Made by a program: the position numbers and the translations under genes. From Pseudomonas chlororaphis (GTDB lineage: Bacteria > Pseudomonadota > Gammaproteobacteria > Pseudomonadales > Pseudomonadaceae), in contig NZ_MOAL01000004.1 in assembly GCF_003731765.1 (NCBI RefSeq), forward strand, positions 1,674,001 to 1,738,000: a stretch of 64,000 nt of DNA. Reading direction: 5' to 3'. Positions 43,564 through 51,658 of the stretch are shown one piece after another; the stretch's first letter is position 1, and each line of letters starts with the position of its first letter. The notes below the pieces were generated by a model. That model did no database searches and was not told the origin of the DNA. It saw only the letters and a program-made list of their open reading frames with translations.

Positions 43564-45405
43564 TTACGCGGTTTCAGCCGTTTCGGCGCTGCGCAGGTAA
43601 GTCTGGTACAGCGCTGCATAGGCACCACCCTGGTCGATCAACCGATGGTGCGGACCTTGCTCCACCAGGCGCCCGTGACGAATCACGGCGATCCGATCGG
43701 CATCGCGGATGGTTGCCAGGCGGTGGGCGATGATGATCGCCGTGCGCCCTTCGCACAGTCGGCGCAAGGCCCGCTGGATGCGCCGCTCGGTATGGATATC
43801 GACCGCCGAAGTGGCTTCGTCCAGCACCAGCACCGCCGGGTCCGCCAGGTACGCACGCACCAGGCACACCAGCTGCCGCTGGCCGTGGCTCAGGTGCCCG
43901 CCCAACGGCCCGACCTCGGTCTGGTACTGATGGGGCAGGCGCTCCAGCACTTCATCCGCCCCCAGTTCCCGGGCGGCGGCAATCAAGGCCGCATCGTCGG
44001 CCTGGGGCGCGGCCAGGCGCAGGTTGTCGAGGATGCTGCCACTGAACAGCACGTTGTCTTGCAGCACCACGCCGACATTGCGCCGCAGGTCATGCTGGGT
44101 CAGCTGGCGAATATCCACGCCATCCAGTTGCACCGCGCCGGCCTGCACCTCGTAGAACCGCGTCAACAGCTGCACCAGGGTGCTTTTGCCATGGCCCGAG
44201 GGGCCCACGATGGCTAGCACTTCACCGGCACGAATGTGCAGGTCCAGGTCATGGATCACCGGTGTCGGGCTCTTGGTGTCGTAGGCAAAGCGCACCTGCT
44301 GGAAATTCACCTCCCCGCGAGCTCGCCCCAGGCGCTGGGGCGTGGCGCTGTCGACGATCTGTGGCCGGGTGTCGAGCAACAGGAAGATGCGCTGGGCCGA
44401 GGCCGAGCCGGTGGCGTAGCGCTCGAAGAGGTCCGACAGTTCTTGCAGGGGGCCGAGGAACAGGAACACATAGAACAGGCTTTCCGCCACCTGGCCGACG
44501 CTGATGTCCGTCGTGGCCAGGCCGAAGGCGCCCACCAGCAACAGCCCGGCCATGCCTGCCGAACTGAGCAGCGCGGTGAACGGGGCGAACCAGCTGGAGC
44601 GCAGGCTGCCACCAATCAGTGCCTGGTTGAAGTCGTCCAGCAAGCCACGGTAACGCTTGAGGTTCGGCGCTTGCTGGGTGCATTGCTGCAGCATCCGCGC
44701 GCCGCTGACACTTTCCACCAGGTGGGCGGTGAAGCGGCTGCGGTTCTCCGCCACCTTGGCCCAGTTGCGCTGGGAAATACGCTTGAACCCCCAGGTCGCC
44801 AGCACCAGCAAGGGCACCGTGGCCGCCAGGGCGAGGAAGAATCGCGGGTCGATGCGCCACAGCATCAGCGACGCCAGCCCACAGCGCAGCAAGGCCCCCA
44901 GCAGTTCCGGCGGGCCCTGGATCAGCAAGGGTTCCAGGCTGTCGACGTCGCGGTCGGCACGGGAAATGATCCGCCCGGCGCGGGTCTGGTCGAAGTAGCT
45001 GACGCTCAGCGCCTGGACATGGGCGAACACCTGCACCCGCAGGTCGTTGAGCACCCGGATCGCCGCGCTGCCGGCAATCAACTGGGACACCCCGGCGAGC
45101 ACAAAACGCCCCAGCCAACTGGCCGCCAGCCCGAGGCCGAGCCACAGCACCAGGCGCTCGTCCAGCAGCCAGTGGTCGCCGTCGCGGATCAGCCCGCTGT
45201 CCAGCAGTTCGCGGACGAACCAAGGGCGCAGGAACACCGTGAACACCAGCAGCACCTCGATGCCGATCACCGCCAGTATCGGCCCGCGAATCGGCTTCAG
45301 CAGCGGCAGCAGGCGGCTGAACATGCTGCGGTCCAAGGCCTTTTTCGCCAGCATTTCTTCAATTTCGATGTCGCTCAGCGCCTTGCCGGCGCTTGGGTTA
45401 GCCAT
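43564..45405 (-). CDS. ABC exporter half-transporter, catalytically complete subunit
   Basis: 613 aa. Membrane domain with about six segments (residues 40-330), then a nucleotide-binding domain with Walker A GPSGHGKST, Walker B VLVLDEATSAVD with the catalytic Glu, and switch His IIAHRLAT. Its own signature motif is LSHGQRQL rather than LSGGQ. The ATG at 45403-45405 overlaps the end of the partner gene by 8 nt. With that partner it forms a heterodimeric type IV exporter of the MsbA/TM287-288 kind. Substrate unknown; it may export a metabolite or toxic product. Confidence 0.9.
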   Translation of the reverse strand: MANPSAGKALSDIEIEEMLAKKALDRSMFSRLLPLLKPIRGPILAVIGIEVLLVFTVFLRPWFVRELLDSGLIRDGDHWLLDERLVLWLGLGLAASWLGRFVLAGVSQLIAGSAAIRVLNDLRVQVFAHVQALSVSYFDQTRAGRIISRADRDVDSLEPLLIQGPPELLGALLRCGLASLMLWRIDPRFFLALAATVPLLVLATWGFKRISQRNWAKVAENRSRFTAHLVESVSGARMLQQCTQQAPNLKRYRGLLDDFNQALIGGSLRSSWFAPFTALLSSAGMAGLLLVGAFGLATTDISVGQVAESLFYVFLFLGPLQELSDLFERYATGSASAQRIFLLLDTRPQIVDSATPQRLGRARGEVNFQQVRFAYDTKSPTPVIHDLDLHIRAGEVLAIVGPSGHGKSTLVQLLTRFYEVQAGAVQLDGVDIRQLTQHDLRRNVGVVLQDNVLFSGSILDNLRLAAPQADDAALIAAARELGADEVLERLPHQYQTEVGPLGGHLSHGQRQLVCLVRAYLADPAVLVLDEATSAVDIHTERRIQRALRRLCEGRTAIIIAHRLATIRDADRIAVIRHGRLVEQGPHHRLIDQGGAYAALYQTYLRSAETAETA

Positions 45406-47179
45406 GGTCGATCCCCAGCAGGTCGCGGTAGTCCGCATTGGCCGTCAACAGTTCAGCGTGGGTGCCGCTGGCGGCGATCTTGCCGTCCTGGAGCATCAGC
45501 ACCCGGTCGGCCAGAAGAATGGTCGAGAGCTTGCTGGAGATCACCAGCAAGGTGGTGGCCCGGCCCTGGTCGCGGCGCAATTGACGGATGTTGTTCAGCA
45601 CCTGGCGTTCGCTGATGGCATCCAGGGCGCTGGTGGCGTCGTCGAGGCAGAGGATGTCCGGCTCACCGAGCAGCGCCCGGGCCAGGCTCAGGCGCTGGCG
45701 CTGGCCGCCGGACAGGGTCACGCCGCGGTCGCCCAGGGGCGTGTTCAAGCCTTGGGGCAGGCGCTCCAGCACGTCTTCGGCGGCCGCCAGGGCCAGGCCG
45801 TGGCGCAGTTGCGCGTCGCTGGCGCCGGGGGCGGTCAGGCGCAGGTTGGCTGCCAGGGTGTCGGAAAACAGAAAGCTTTCCTGGGGCACCACGTGCACCC
45901 GGCGCCGCAGTTGCTGCAAGTCCAGGTCGCGGATGTCTTGCCAGCCGGCGCTGTCCGAGCCCAGCAGCAGGCGCCCGCAACTGACGTCGCTAAGACGCGG
46001 CAGCAGGCTGGCCAACAGGCTTTTGCCCGTGCCGGTGGCGCCCACCAGGGCGACGATTTCCCCCGGCTGCAAGGTCAGGGAACAGTCATGGAGGATGTCC
46101 AGGCCGCCGCCGGGGGCGCTGACACTGACCCGTTCCAGCTTCAGGCCCAGCGGGCTGTCGGGCAGGCGAGCGTCGGCGCTACGGATGGCCGCCGGTTCGT
46201 CGAGCAATTGCCAGATGCGCTCGGCGCTGGAGCGGGCGTCGGCAAAGGTCTGCATCACCCGGCCAATGCCTTCGATGCGAAACACCAGGGTGGTGGCGAT
46301 CAGCAGCGAGGTCACCAGCTCACCGATGCCCAGTTGCCCGGCGGCCACCAGATGGGCGCCGTAGACCAGGATCCACACGTGGCCCAGGGCGACCACGGCC
46401 TGGGGCAGGGGGATGCGTGAGCTGGAGTAGGCCAGGGCCTGGCGCGCGTGGTGGGCAAACAACGCCACCTGGGCGGCGAAGCCCTGGATGCGGTGCTGTT
46501 CGAGGCCGAAGGACTTGATCACCCGGACCCCGCCAATGCCCTCGCTGAGGTCCTGGTTGACCCGGTCATAGGCCGCCCCCACGGCCCGGTCGAGGCTCAC
46601 CAGGCGCTCGGTCTGGCGCACGAAAATCCACAGGCCGAACGCCGTCAGTAACAGCGGCACCAGCCCCAGCAGCGGGTTGTACACACTCAACAGGCCCACC
46701 GTGGCCAAGACCACCAGGGGCGTTTCCACCACTTGGCGCCAGAAGCTGATCAAGGCATCGCGGACCTTGTCGGCGTCGCGGGTGGTGCGGGTGATCATTT
46801 CCCCCATGCCGTGCTGCCAGTGGTAGCCCAGGTGCAGGTTCTGCACCTGCTGCAGGATGCGTTCACGCAGGCGGGTCAGCAGTTCCTGGCTGAGCACCAG
46901 GGACAGCACGCTGGCCGCGTATTGCAGCACGCCACGGCCGAGGGCCACCGCCAGCATCAGCCACAGCCAGTACCAACCGAGGCTGGCGTCCAGGCTGCCG
47001 TCGGCCTGGCGCACCACCGCACGCTCGGCGCTGACATCGTTGACCGCATGGCCGATAAGCCATTGCTGCCAGACCAGCCCGAGGTTGACGGCGATATACA
47101 GCCCGGCCACCAGGGCAAAACGCCAAGGCATTTCCCGGTAAATCGCCAGGCAGCGCAAAAGAGGGTGTTTTTCGCTCAT
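45398..47179 (-). CDS. ABC exporter half-transporter, degenerate-site subunit
   Basis: 593 aa. Membrane domain about residues 20-310. Walker A GATGTGKS, consensus signature LSGGQRQR, but Walker B ends LDDATSALD (Asp for the catalytic Glu) and the switch His is replaced (ISSKLST instead of AHRLA). These are the classic changes of the degenerate site in heterodimeric exporters, complementing the intact site of the partner. The ATG at 47177-47179 is preferred; the longer frame runs into the REP array. Its promoter must lie within or beyond the REP array; none was recognised. Confidence 0.88.
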   Translation of the reverse strand: MSEKHPLLRCLAIYREMPWRFALVAGLYIAVNLGLVWQQWLIGHAVNDVSAERAVVRQADGSLDASLGWYWLWLMLAVALGRGVLQYAASVLSLVLSQELLTRLRERILQQVQNLHLGYHWQHGMGEMITRTTRDADKVRDALISFWRQVVETPLVVLATVGLLSVYNPLLGLVPLLLTAFGLWIFVRQTERLVSLDRAVGAAYDRVNQDLSEGIGGVRVIKSFGLEQHRIQGFAAQVALFAHHARQALAYSSSRIPLPQAVVALGHVWILVYGAHLVAAGQLGIGELVTSLLIATTLVFRIEGIGRVMQTFADARSSAERIWQLLDEPAAIRSADARLPDSPLGLKLERVSVSAPGGGLDILHDCSLTLQPGEIVALVGATGTGKSLLASLLPRLSDVSCGRLLLGSDSAGWQDIRDLDLQQLRRRVHVVPQESFLFSDTLAANLRLTAPGASDAQLRHGLALAAAEDVLERLPQGLNTPLGDRGVTLSGGQRQRLSLARALLGEPDILCLDDATSALDAISERQVLNNIRQLRRDQGRATTLLVISSKLSTILLADRVLMLQDGKIAASGTHAELLTANADYRDLLGIDHG

Positions 47180-47245
47180 GCAGGACTCATTCAAAAATCG
47201 GAGCATCTGGGGGAGGCCTTCAAGTCTTGTATCGACCTTGCGGGC

Positions 47246-47697
47246 GCTATCGCTGGCAAGCCAGCTCCTACACATGTGAGGTGTCGCCACCCTTGTAGGA
47301 GCCCGGCTTGCCGGCGATGGGGCCTTCAAGCCTGGTGTTGGCCTTGAGGGTGCTATCGCTGGCAAGCCAGCTCCTACACATGTGGGGTGTGGCCATCCTT
47401 GTAGGAGCCCGGCTTGCCGGCGATGGGGCCTTCAAGCCAGGTGTTGGCTTTGAGGACGCTATCGCTGGCGAGCCAGCTCCTACACATGTGGGGTGTGGCC
47501 ACCCTTGTAGGAGCCCGGCTTGTCGGCGATGGGGCCTTCAAGCCTGGTGTTGGCCTTGCGGGCGCTATCGCTGGCGAGCCAGCTCCTACACATGCGGGGT
47601 GTGGCCACCCTTGTAGGAGTCCGGCTTGCCGGCGATGGGGCCTTCAAGCCTGGTGTTGGCCTTGAGGGTGCTATCGCTGGCAAGCCAGCTCCTACAG
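47246..47697. repeat. REPIN array, about four units
   Basis: Alternating CTGGCAAGCCAGCTCC (or CTGGCGAGCCAGCTCC) and GTAGGAGCCCGGCTTGCCGG repeats with a period of about 107 bp, including the linkers CACATGTG and GGCCTTCAAGCC. It fills the 47180-47718 gap between the exporter and the SfnB-like gene; no gene is supported here. Confidence 0.9.
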
Positions 47698-47718
47698 AAG
47701 CCGGCTTGTGTAACGGGT

Positions 47719-48984
47719 TCAGGTCGCCGGGCGGGTGGCGCCTTGTTTTTCCTTGGCGTTGAGGATGGCGGTGTATTCGCCCGGGTCGATGCCGTTGAGG
47801 TAGTAGTTGCCCACGTGGTGCAGGCGCCAGCGGATCGGGTCGTGGGTGGTGTGCACCCGGGCGTTGCGCCAGAAGCGGTCGAGGTTCCATTTACTCAGGG
47901 ACGAACTGGCCCCCAGCAGCGAGAAGATGTCGCTGGAAATCTTCAGCGAGGCCCCGTCGGAATGGGCCCGGGCGGTGGCCACCGAGAGGATCAGTTCGTC
48001 CTGCAGTTCCTTGTTGTCCGGGTCCAGTTCGTGCTGGTCGAACACCCGCGCGGCATCGCGCAGCAGGGATTCGGCGGCCCGCAGCGCCACCGCGTATTCG
48101 CCGATCTGCTTGATGATGTGCGGTTCTTCATTGGCATGGTCGACGCCGCTCTCCACCCAGGGCCGGGCGTTGTGCTTGAGGTAATCGACTGCCGCCGACA
48201 AGGCGCCGGCGGCAATCCCGGTGTCGATGGCCGCGTGCAGAATCTGTGGGAAGGTCAGGCCGGTGCGTTTCATCGGGCCCTTGCGCTGGGACACAAAACG
48301 CTCGTCGAGCTCAATGTTGTCGAAGATCACCGTGCCGCTCACCGAGTTCTTCTGGCCGAAGGCGTCCCAGTCGTCCACCAGGGTCAGGCCCGGGGTGTCG
48401 CGGTTGAGCAGGACCCCGGCGCCGCCGTCTTCGCTGGCGGCGGTCAGGGAAATCCATTCGGCGAGGTAAGAGCCGGTGGAGTAGAACTTGCTGCCGTTAA
48501 GGATCAGCTTGCCATCGGCCCGGCGCTCGACCCGGGTCTTGAGGGCGAACTTGTTCTTGCCGCCGATCTCCGCCAGGGCGTTGCCGAAGCGCTTGCCGGC
48601 CAGCACGTCGCTGACCAGGCGATCGCGGATTTCATCGGGGTAACCGTTGAAGATCCCCCGCAGCATCACGTTGTGGATCTGCAGCAATTGGCCGACGCCG
48701 CCATCGGCCACGGAAATCAGGCGCACGGTTTCGACGATGGTTTCAACCGAGGCCCCCAGACCGCCGAATGACTTGGGCACGCCGATCGAGGTCAGGCCGC
48801 TCTCTGACAAGAGTTGCGCCTGGCGCCTGGGCAGCTGGCCGTTTTGTCGGCTGTCGGCGGCGATTTCGGCAATCTCCCGGGCAATCTCTTTGGCCACGGC
48901 AATGGCCTGGGCCTCGCTTTGCAACAGGCGGATCGGTGCTTGCTCGTGTAGCGGTGTCGCGGGGTTACGTTCGACCGTAGTCAT
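47719..48984 (-). CDS. sfnB: SfnB-family sulfur acquisition oxidoreductase (DszC-like)
   Basis: 421 aa of the acyl-CoA dehydrogenase/DszC fold, with start ATG at 48982-48984 and GAGGT 7 nt upstream. Segments: ESGLTSIGVPKSFGGLGAS, GNALAEIGGKNKF, SGTVIFDNIELDERFV, ALSAAVDYLKHNARPW, SSSLSKWNLDRFWRNARVHTTHDPIRWRLHHVGNYYLNG. The last segment is characteristic of flavin-dependent DszC-type monooxygenases rather than true acyl-CoA dehydrogenases. SfnB is a known SfnR target in P. putida. A sigma54 promoter is found about 95 nt upstream, divergent from that of the DszB-like gene. Confidence 0.9.
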   Translation of the reverse strand: MTTVERNPATPLHEQAPIRLLQSEAQAIAVAKEIAREIAEIAADSRQNGQLPRRQAQLLSESGLTSIGVPKSFGGLGASVETIVETVRLISVADGGVGQLLQIHNVMLRGIFNGYPDEIRDRLVSDVLAGKRFGNALAEIGGKNKFALKTRVERRADGKLILNGSKFYSTGSYLAEWISLTAASEDGGAGVLLNRDTPGLTLVDDWDAFGQKNSVSGTVIFDNIELDERFVSQRKGPMKRTGLTFPQILHAAIDTGIAAGALSAAVDYLKHNARPWVESGVDHANEEPHIIKQIGEYAVALRAAESLLRDAARVFDQHELDPDNKELQDELILSVATARAHSDGASLKISSDIFSLLGASSSLSKWNLDRFWRNARVHTTHDPIRWRLHHVGNYYLNGIDPGEYTAILNAKEKQGATRPAT

Positions 48985-49077
48985 TGCTGTACCTCGGGTA
49001 ATTAAAACGATGGCCGGGCGCCGTGTTGGCCTAAAGCCCTCGCAGGACTTAAGGCAGCCCGTGTTGAAAAACCCTTG

Positions 49078-49093
49078 AGCAAGTTCTGCGCCA
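49078..49093 (-). promoter_or_regulatory. Sigma54 (-24/-12) promoter of sfnB
   Basis: Minus-strand TGGCGCAGAACTTGCT: TGGC, TTGCT and the 10-nt GG-GC spacing. It shares the three palindromes at 49181-49259 with the divergent promoter at 49323. Confidence 0.83.
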
Positions 49094-49180
49094 GAGCGTT
49101 TTTGTGCGTCTGAATATGCGCTGCAGGCCTTGAACGGCGTGGCTTGCACAGGTGCGGGCGAAACCCTGAAAACCTCCGGT

Positions 49181-49259
49181 TGTTGCTGGAGCAGCAACGC
49201 CCCATGGCCTGCTGCTCCAACAGCAGCAGTCGCCGCGCAATGCTGCTGGCAGGCCAGCA
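49181..49259. promoter_or_regulatory. Three activator-type palindromes between divergent sigma54 promoters
   Basis: TGTTGCTGGAGCAGCA (49181-49196), TGCTGCTCCAACAGCA (49210-49225) and TGCTGGCAGGCCAGCA (49244-49259) all fit TGYTG-N6-CARCA. Centres are 29 and 34 bp apart. They lie 79-142 bp from the plus-strand promoter and 103-166 bp from the minus-strand one. No gene lies in 48985-49386. Confidence 0.78.
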
Positions 49260-49322
49260 ATCGGCTGTGGCTATTTTTTGCGGGCAGGGCGCAAGGCCTT
49301 GTAAACCGGGGCTTTGCGCTTT

Positions 49323-49338
49323 TGGCACGGGCGCTGCA
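49323..49338 (+). promoter_or_regulatory. Sigma54 (-24/-12) promoter of the plus-strand desulfinase operon
   Basis: TGGCACGGGCGCTGCA matches TGGCACG-N4-TTGCA except for one base at -12. It is 49 nt before the ATG at 49387. Confidence 0.9.
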
Positions 49339-49386
49339 ATAGCCCTCTCAACCGACGCTATTGCTCATCCATTCCAAGGAGCTTCC

Positions 49387-50442
49387 ATGACGCTTGCCGC
49401 CACCCAGCCCAAGCCCGCTGTCCAGGCTGAACTGGACCAGATCTGGTTTACCCGCTGCCCGGTCCCGACCGCTTCGGGAATCGCCTACAAACTCGGCTGG
49501 CTCAGCGAGGAATTCGCGGCCGATGGCCTGCCGGTCTCGACCTTGCAAGAGGCCCGGCAGTTGGGTCATCACCATTACGATCACCAGTTGCCCGGGCTGT
49601 TTCGCGAAGGCGGCAACGTGCCGGCCCTGGCTGCCCGCGCCGCTGGTTCGCCAAGCCGCTTGATCGGCCTGACCTGGATCGAGGAGTGGCAGACTATTTT
49701 GGTTCGCCCGGATTCCGGTATCCGTCGCCCCGAAGACCTCAAGGGCAAGCGCCTGGCCCTGCCGGCCTGGGGCGACAGCCGTCCCGGCAGCATCGCCCGG
49801 GCCATGAGCCTGCACGGTTACAAGGGCGCGTTAAGCCTGGCGGGCCTGGGTTTTGACGACGTTGAGCTGGTGGAGGTGGCGCTGCAGAACCAGGAACTGG
49901 CGAGCAATCCCCAGGAAGGTTTGCAGCGCCTGTGGTCGGGCCTGGACTACCTGGTGCGCGGCGACGTGGACGCGGTGTATGTCAAGGGTGCGTCCGCTGC
50001 CGATGCCGCCCGCCGCCTGGGCCTGGTGGTGGGCATCGACCTGGACCTGATCGCCGAGCCGCGCCACCGCATCAACAACGGCACGCCGCGTCCGATCACC
50101 GTGCACCAGAGCCTGCTGGACAACCACTTTGACCTGGTGGTGCGTTTCCTCGCGCAAACCCTGCGCGCCGCGGATTGGGCGGCCAATAACCGCCAGGCCC
50201 TGAACGCCATTCTCGAAGAGGAAACCCGTGCCGGCAGCGCCGGTGTGGCCGAGGCCTACCGCGGCGAATTCCACACCACCCTGGCTCCGGACCTGTCGCC
50301 TCAGCGCCTGGAGTTCCTCGATATCCAAAAGAACTTTCTTTACCTGCACGGCTTCCTGGAAGGGGATTTCGCCATCGCCGACTGGGTCGATCCGCGTCCG
50401 TTGCAAGCTGCCCATGAACTGTTGGCCAAGCGCCGCGCCTGA
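49387..50442 (+). CDS. DszB-like desulfinase homologue
   Basis: 351 aa, no signal peptide. Cys24 lies in FTRCPVPTA, matching the nucleophile motif of DszB; HHHYDH (61-66) and FREGGNVP (Arg73) follow in the order seen in DszB. Further segments of the SBP-like fold are RRPEDLKGKRLALP and LVRGDVDAVYVKGAS. AAGGAG precedes the ATG by 7 nt; longer frames run through the regulatory region. It heads an operon with a class II aldolase-like protein, an LLM monooxygenase and a Dpp-type importer. Release of sulfite from a sulfinate is the inferred reaction. Confidence 0.85.
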   Translation: MTLAATQPKPAVQAELDQIWFTRCPVPTASGIAYKLGWLSEEFAADGLPVSTLQEARQLGHHHYDHQLPGLFREGGNVPALAARAAGSPSRLIGLTWIEEWQTILVRPDSGIRRPEDLKGKRLALPAWGDSRPGSIARAMSLHGYKGALSLAGLGFDDVELVEVALQNQELASNPQEGLQRLWSGLDYLVRGDVDAVYVKGASAADAARRLGLVVGIDLDLIAEPRHRINNGTPRPITVHQSLLDNHFDLVVRFLAQTLRAADWAANNRQALNAILEEETRAGSAGVAEAYRGEFHTTLAPDLSPQRLEFLDIQKNFLYLHGFLEGDFAIADWVDPRPLQAAHELLAKRRA

Positions 50443-50457
50443 ATCCGGAGAACTGCC

Positions 50458-51189
50458 ATGACCGTACTGATCAACGAACAACCCGTCAGCCAAGAGCTGC
50501 AGGGCTTTATCAACCAGGTGCTGGTGGAGGCCGAAGAGGCGTTTACCGTGTTCCGTGAAACCAACACCATCACCGCCAACGGCACCGTGGGCTTTATCGA
50601 GCGGGTGCCGGGCGAGGAGCTGCTGGTGTCGGTCAACTACGGCGGGCCCTGGAACTACCGCAAGCCGCTGACGGCCACCGTCACCGACTTCGCCGGCAAG
50701 GTGATTGTCGGCAAGGGCAAGGGCGGCTTTGGGCGTTACACCAAGCTGTTCCAGGAGCACGCCGACATCACCACCGTGTCCCACGTGCACTCGCCGTACC
50801 TCGGCGCCTGGGCCCAAACCCAGCGCACGCTGCCGTTCCACTATGTGCCGGTGCAGCGTTACCAGTTGGCCCGTGAGCTGCCGGTGTACATCGACCGGCG
50901 TCAGCAGGAGGTGGATTTCATCCTCGACAAGATTGCCGAGAACCCCTTCAACCTGGCGATCCTGGAAGCCAACGGCGGCTCCACCGTGTGGGGCAAGCAG
51001 GGGTTGCGGGCCACGGCTGAATTCATCCTGTTGCTGGAGGAGGGCGCGCAACTGCAACTGCTGGCCGATGCCCTCGGCGGCTCCCGGCCCTACGGCCCCG
51101 GGGTGCTGACCCAGCAATGGAAGATGAGCGGCCTTTACGAGCGCGCCACCGAACTGGGCCTGGTCCCCGCCATCGACCGCCGGGACTGA
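50458..51189 (+). CDS. Class II aldolase/adducin-family protein
   Basis: 243 aa. The class II aldolase core is visible: TITANGTVGFIERVPG, a metal-site-like VSHVHSPYLGAWAQ with His-x-His, and a further PFHYVPV. Members are zinc enzymes acting on sugar phosphates or related aldols, and some are decarboxylases or epimerases. The gene is 15 nt after the DszB-like gene, so it probably acts on the carbon product left after desulfurization or on the imported substrate. The specific reaction cannot be told from sequence. Confidence 0.8.
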   Translation: MTVLINEQPVSQELQGFINQVLVEAEEAFTVFRETNTITANGTVGFIERVPGEELLVSVNYGGPWNYRKPLTATVTDFAGKVIVGKGKGGFGRYTKLFQEHADITTVSHVHSPYLGAWAQTQRTLPFHYVPVQRYQLARELPVYIDRRQQEVDFILDKIAENPFNLAILEANGGSTVWGKQGLRATAEFILLLEEGAQLQLLADALGGSRPYGPGVLTQQWKMSGLYERATELGLVPAIDRRD

Positions 51190-51206
51190 CCAGGCACCGA
51201 AGGAGT

Positions 51207-51608
51207 AGCCCCATCGCCGGCAAGCCGGCTCCTACAGGTGGGATGGCGGCCGTGGGGCGTTGTTGGGTTCGAGGGCACGTCTCTGCATAGGAGCTGGCTT
51301 GCCAGCGATAGCGGTCCTGAGCGCGACGCAAGGCTTGAGGCCTATCGCCGGCAAGCCGGCTCCTACAGGTGGGATGGCGGCCGTGGGGCGTGTTGGGTTC
51401 GAGGGCACGTCTCTGCGTAGGAGCTGGCTTGCCAGCGATAGCGATCTTGAGCGCGACACAAGGCTTGAGCCCTATCGCCGGCAAGCCGGCTCCTACAGGT
51501 GGGATGGCGGCCGTGGGGCGAGTTGGTTTCGAGGGCATGTCGCCTTGTAGGAGCTGGCTTGCCAGCGATAGCGGTCCTGAGCGCGACGCAAGGCTTGAGG
51601 CCTATCGC
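51207..51608. repeat. REPIN array within the operon
   Basis: Alternating GCCGGCAAGCCGGCTCC and GAGCTGGCTTGCCAGCG elements with a period of about 130 bp and shared linkers (GGGATGGCGGCCGTGGGGCG). It fills the 51190-51658 gap between the aldolase-like gene and the LLM gene and may separate or attenuate expression. No gene or clear promoter is seen. Confidence 0.9.
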
Positions 51609-51658
51609 CCGCAGGACCTGGGTTTTTCAGGGCATTTATTTATTCAAGGAACAGGCAC

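Noticed and set aside
51626..51645. Possible extra sigma54 promoter before the LLM gene at 51659
   Set aside because: The GG-N10-GC spacing occurs here but the surrounding bases do not match the consensus, and no palindrome is present.
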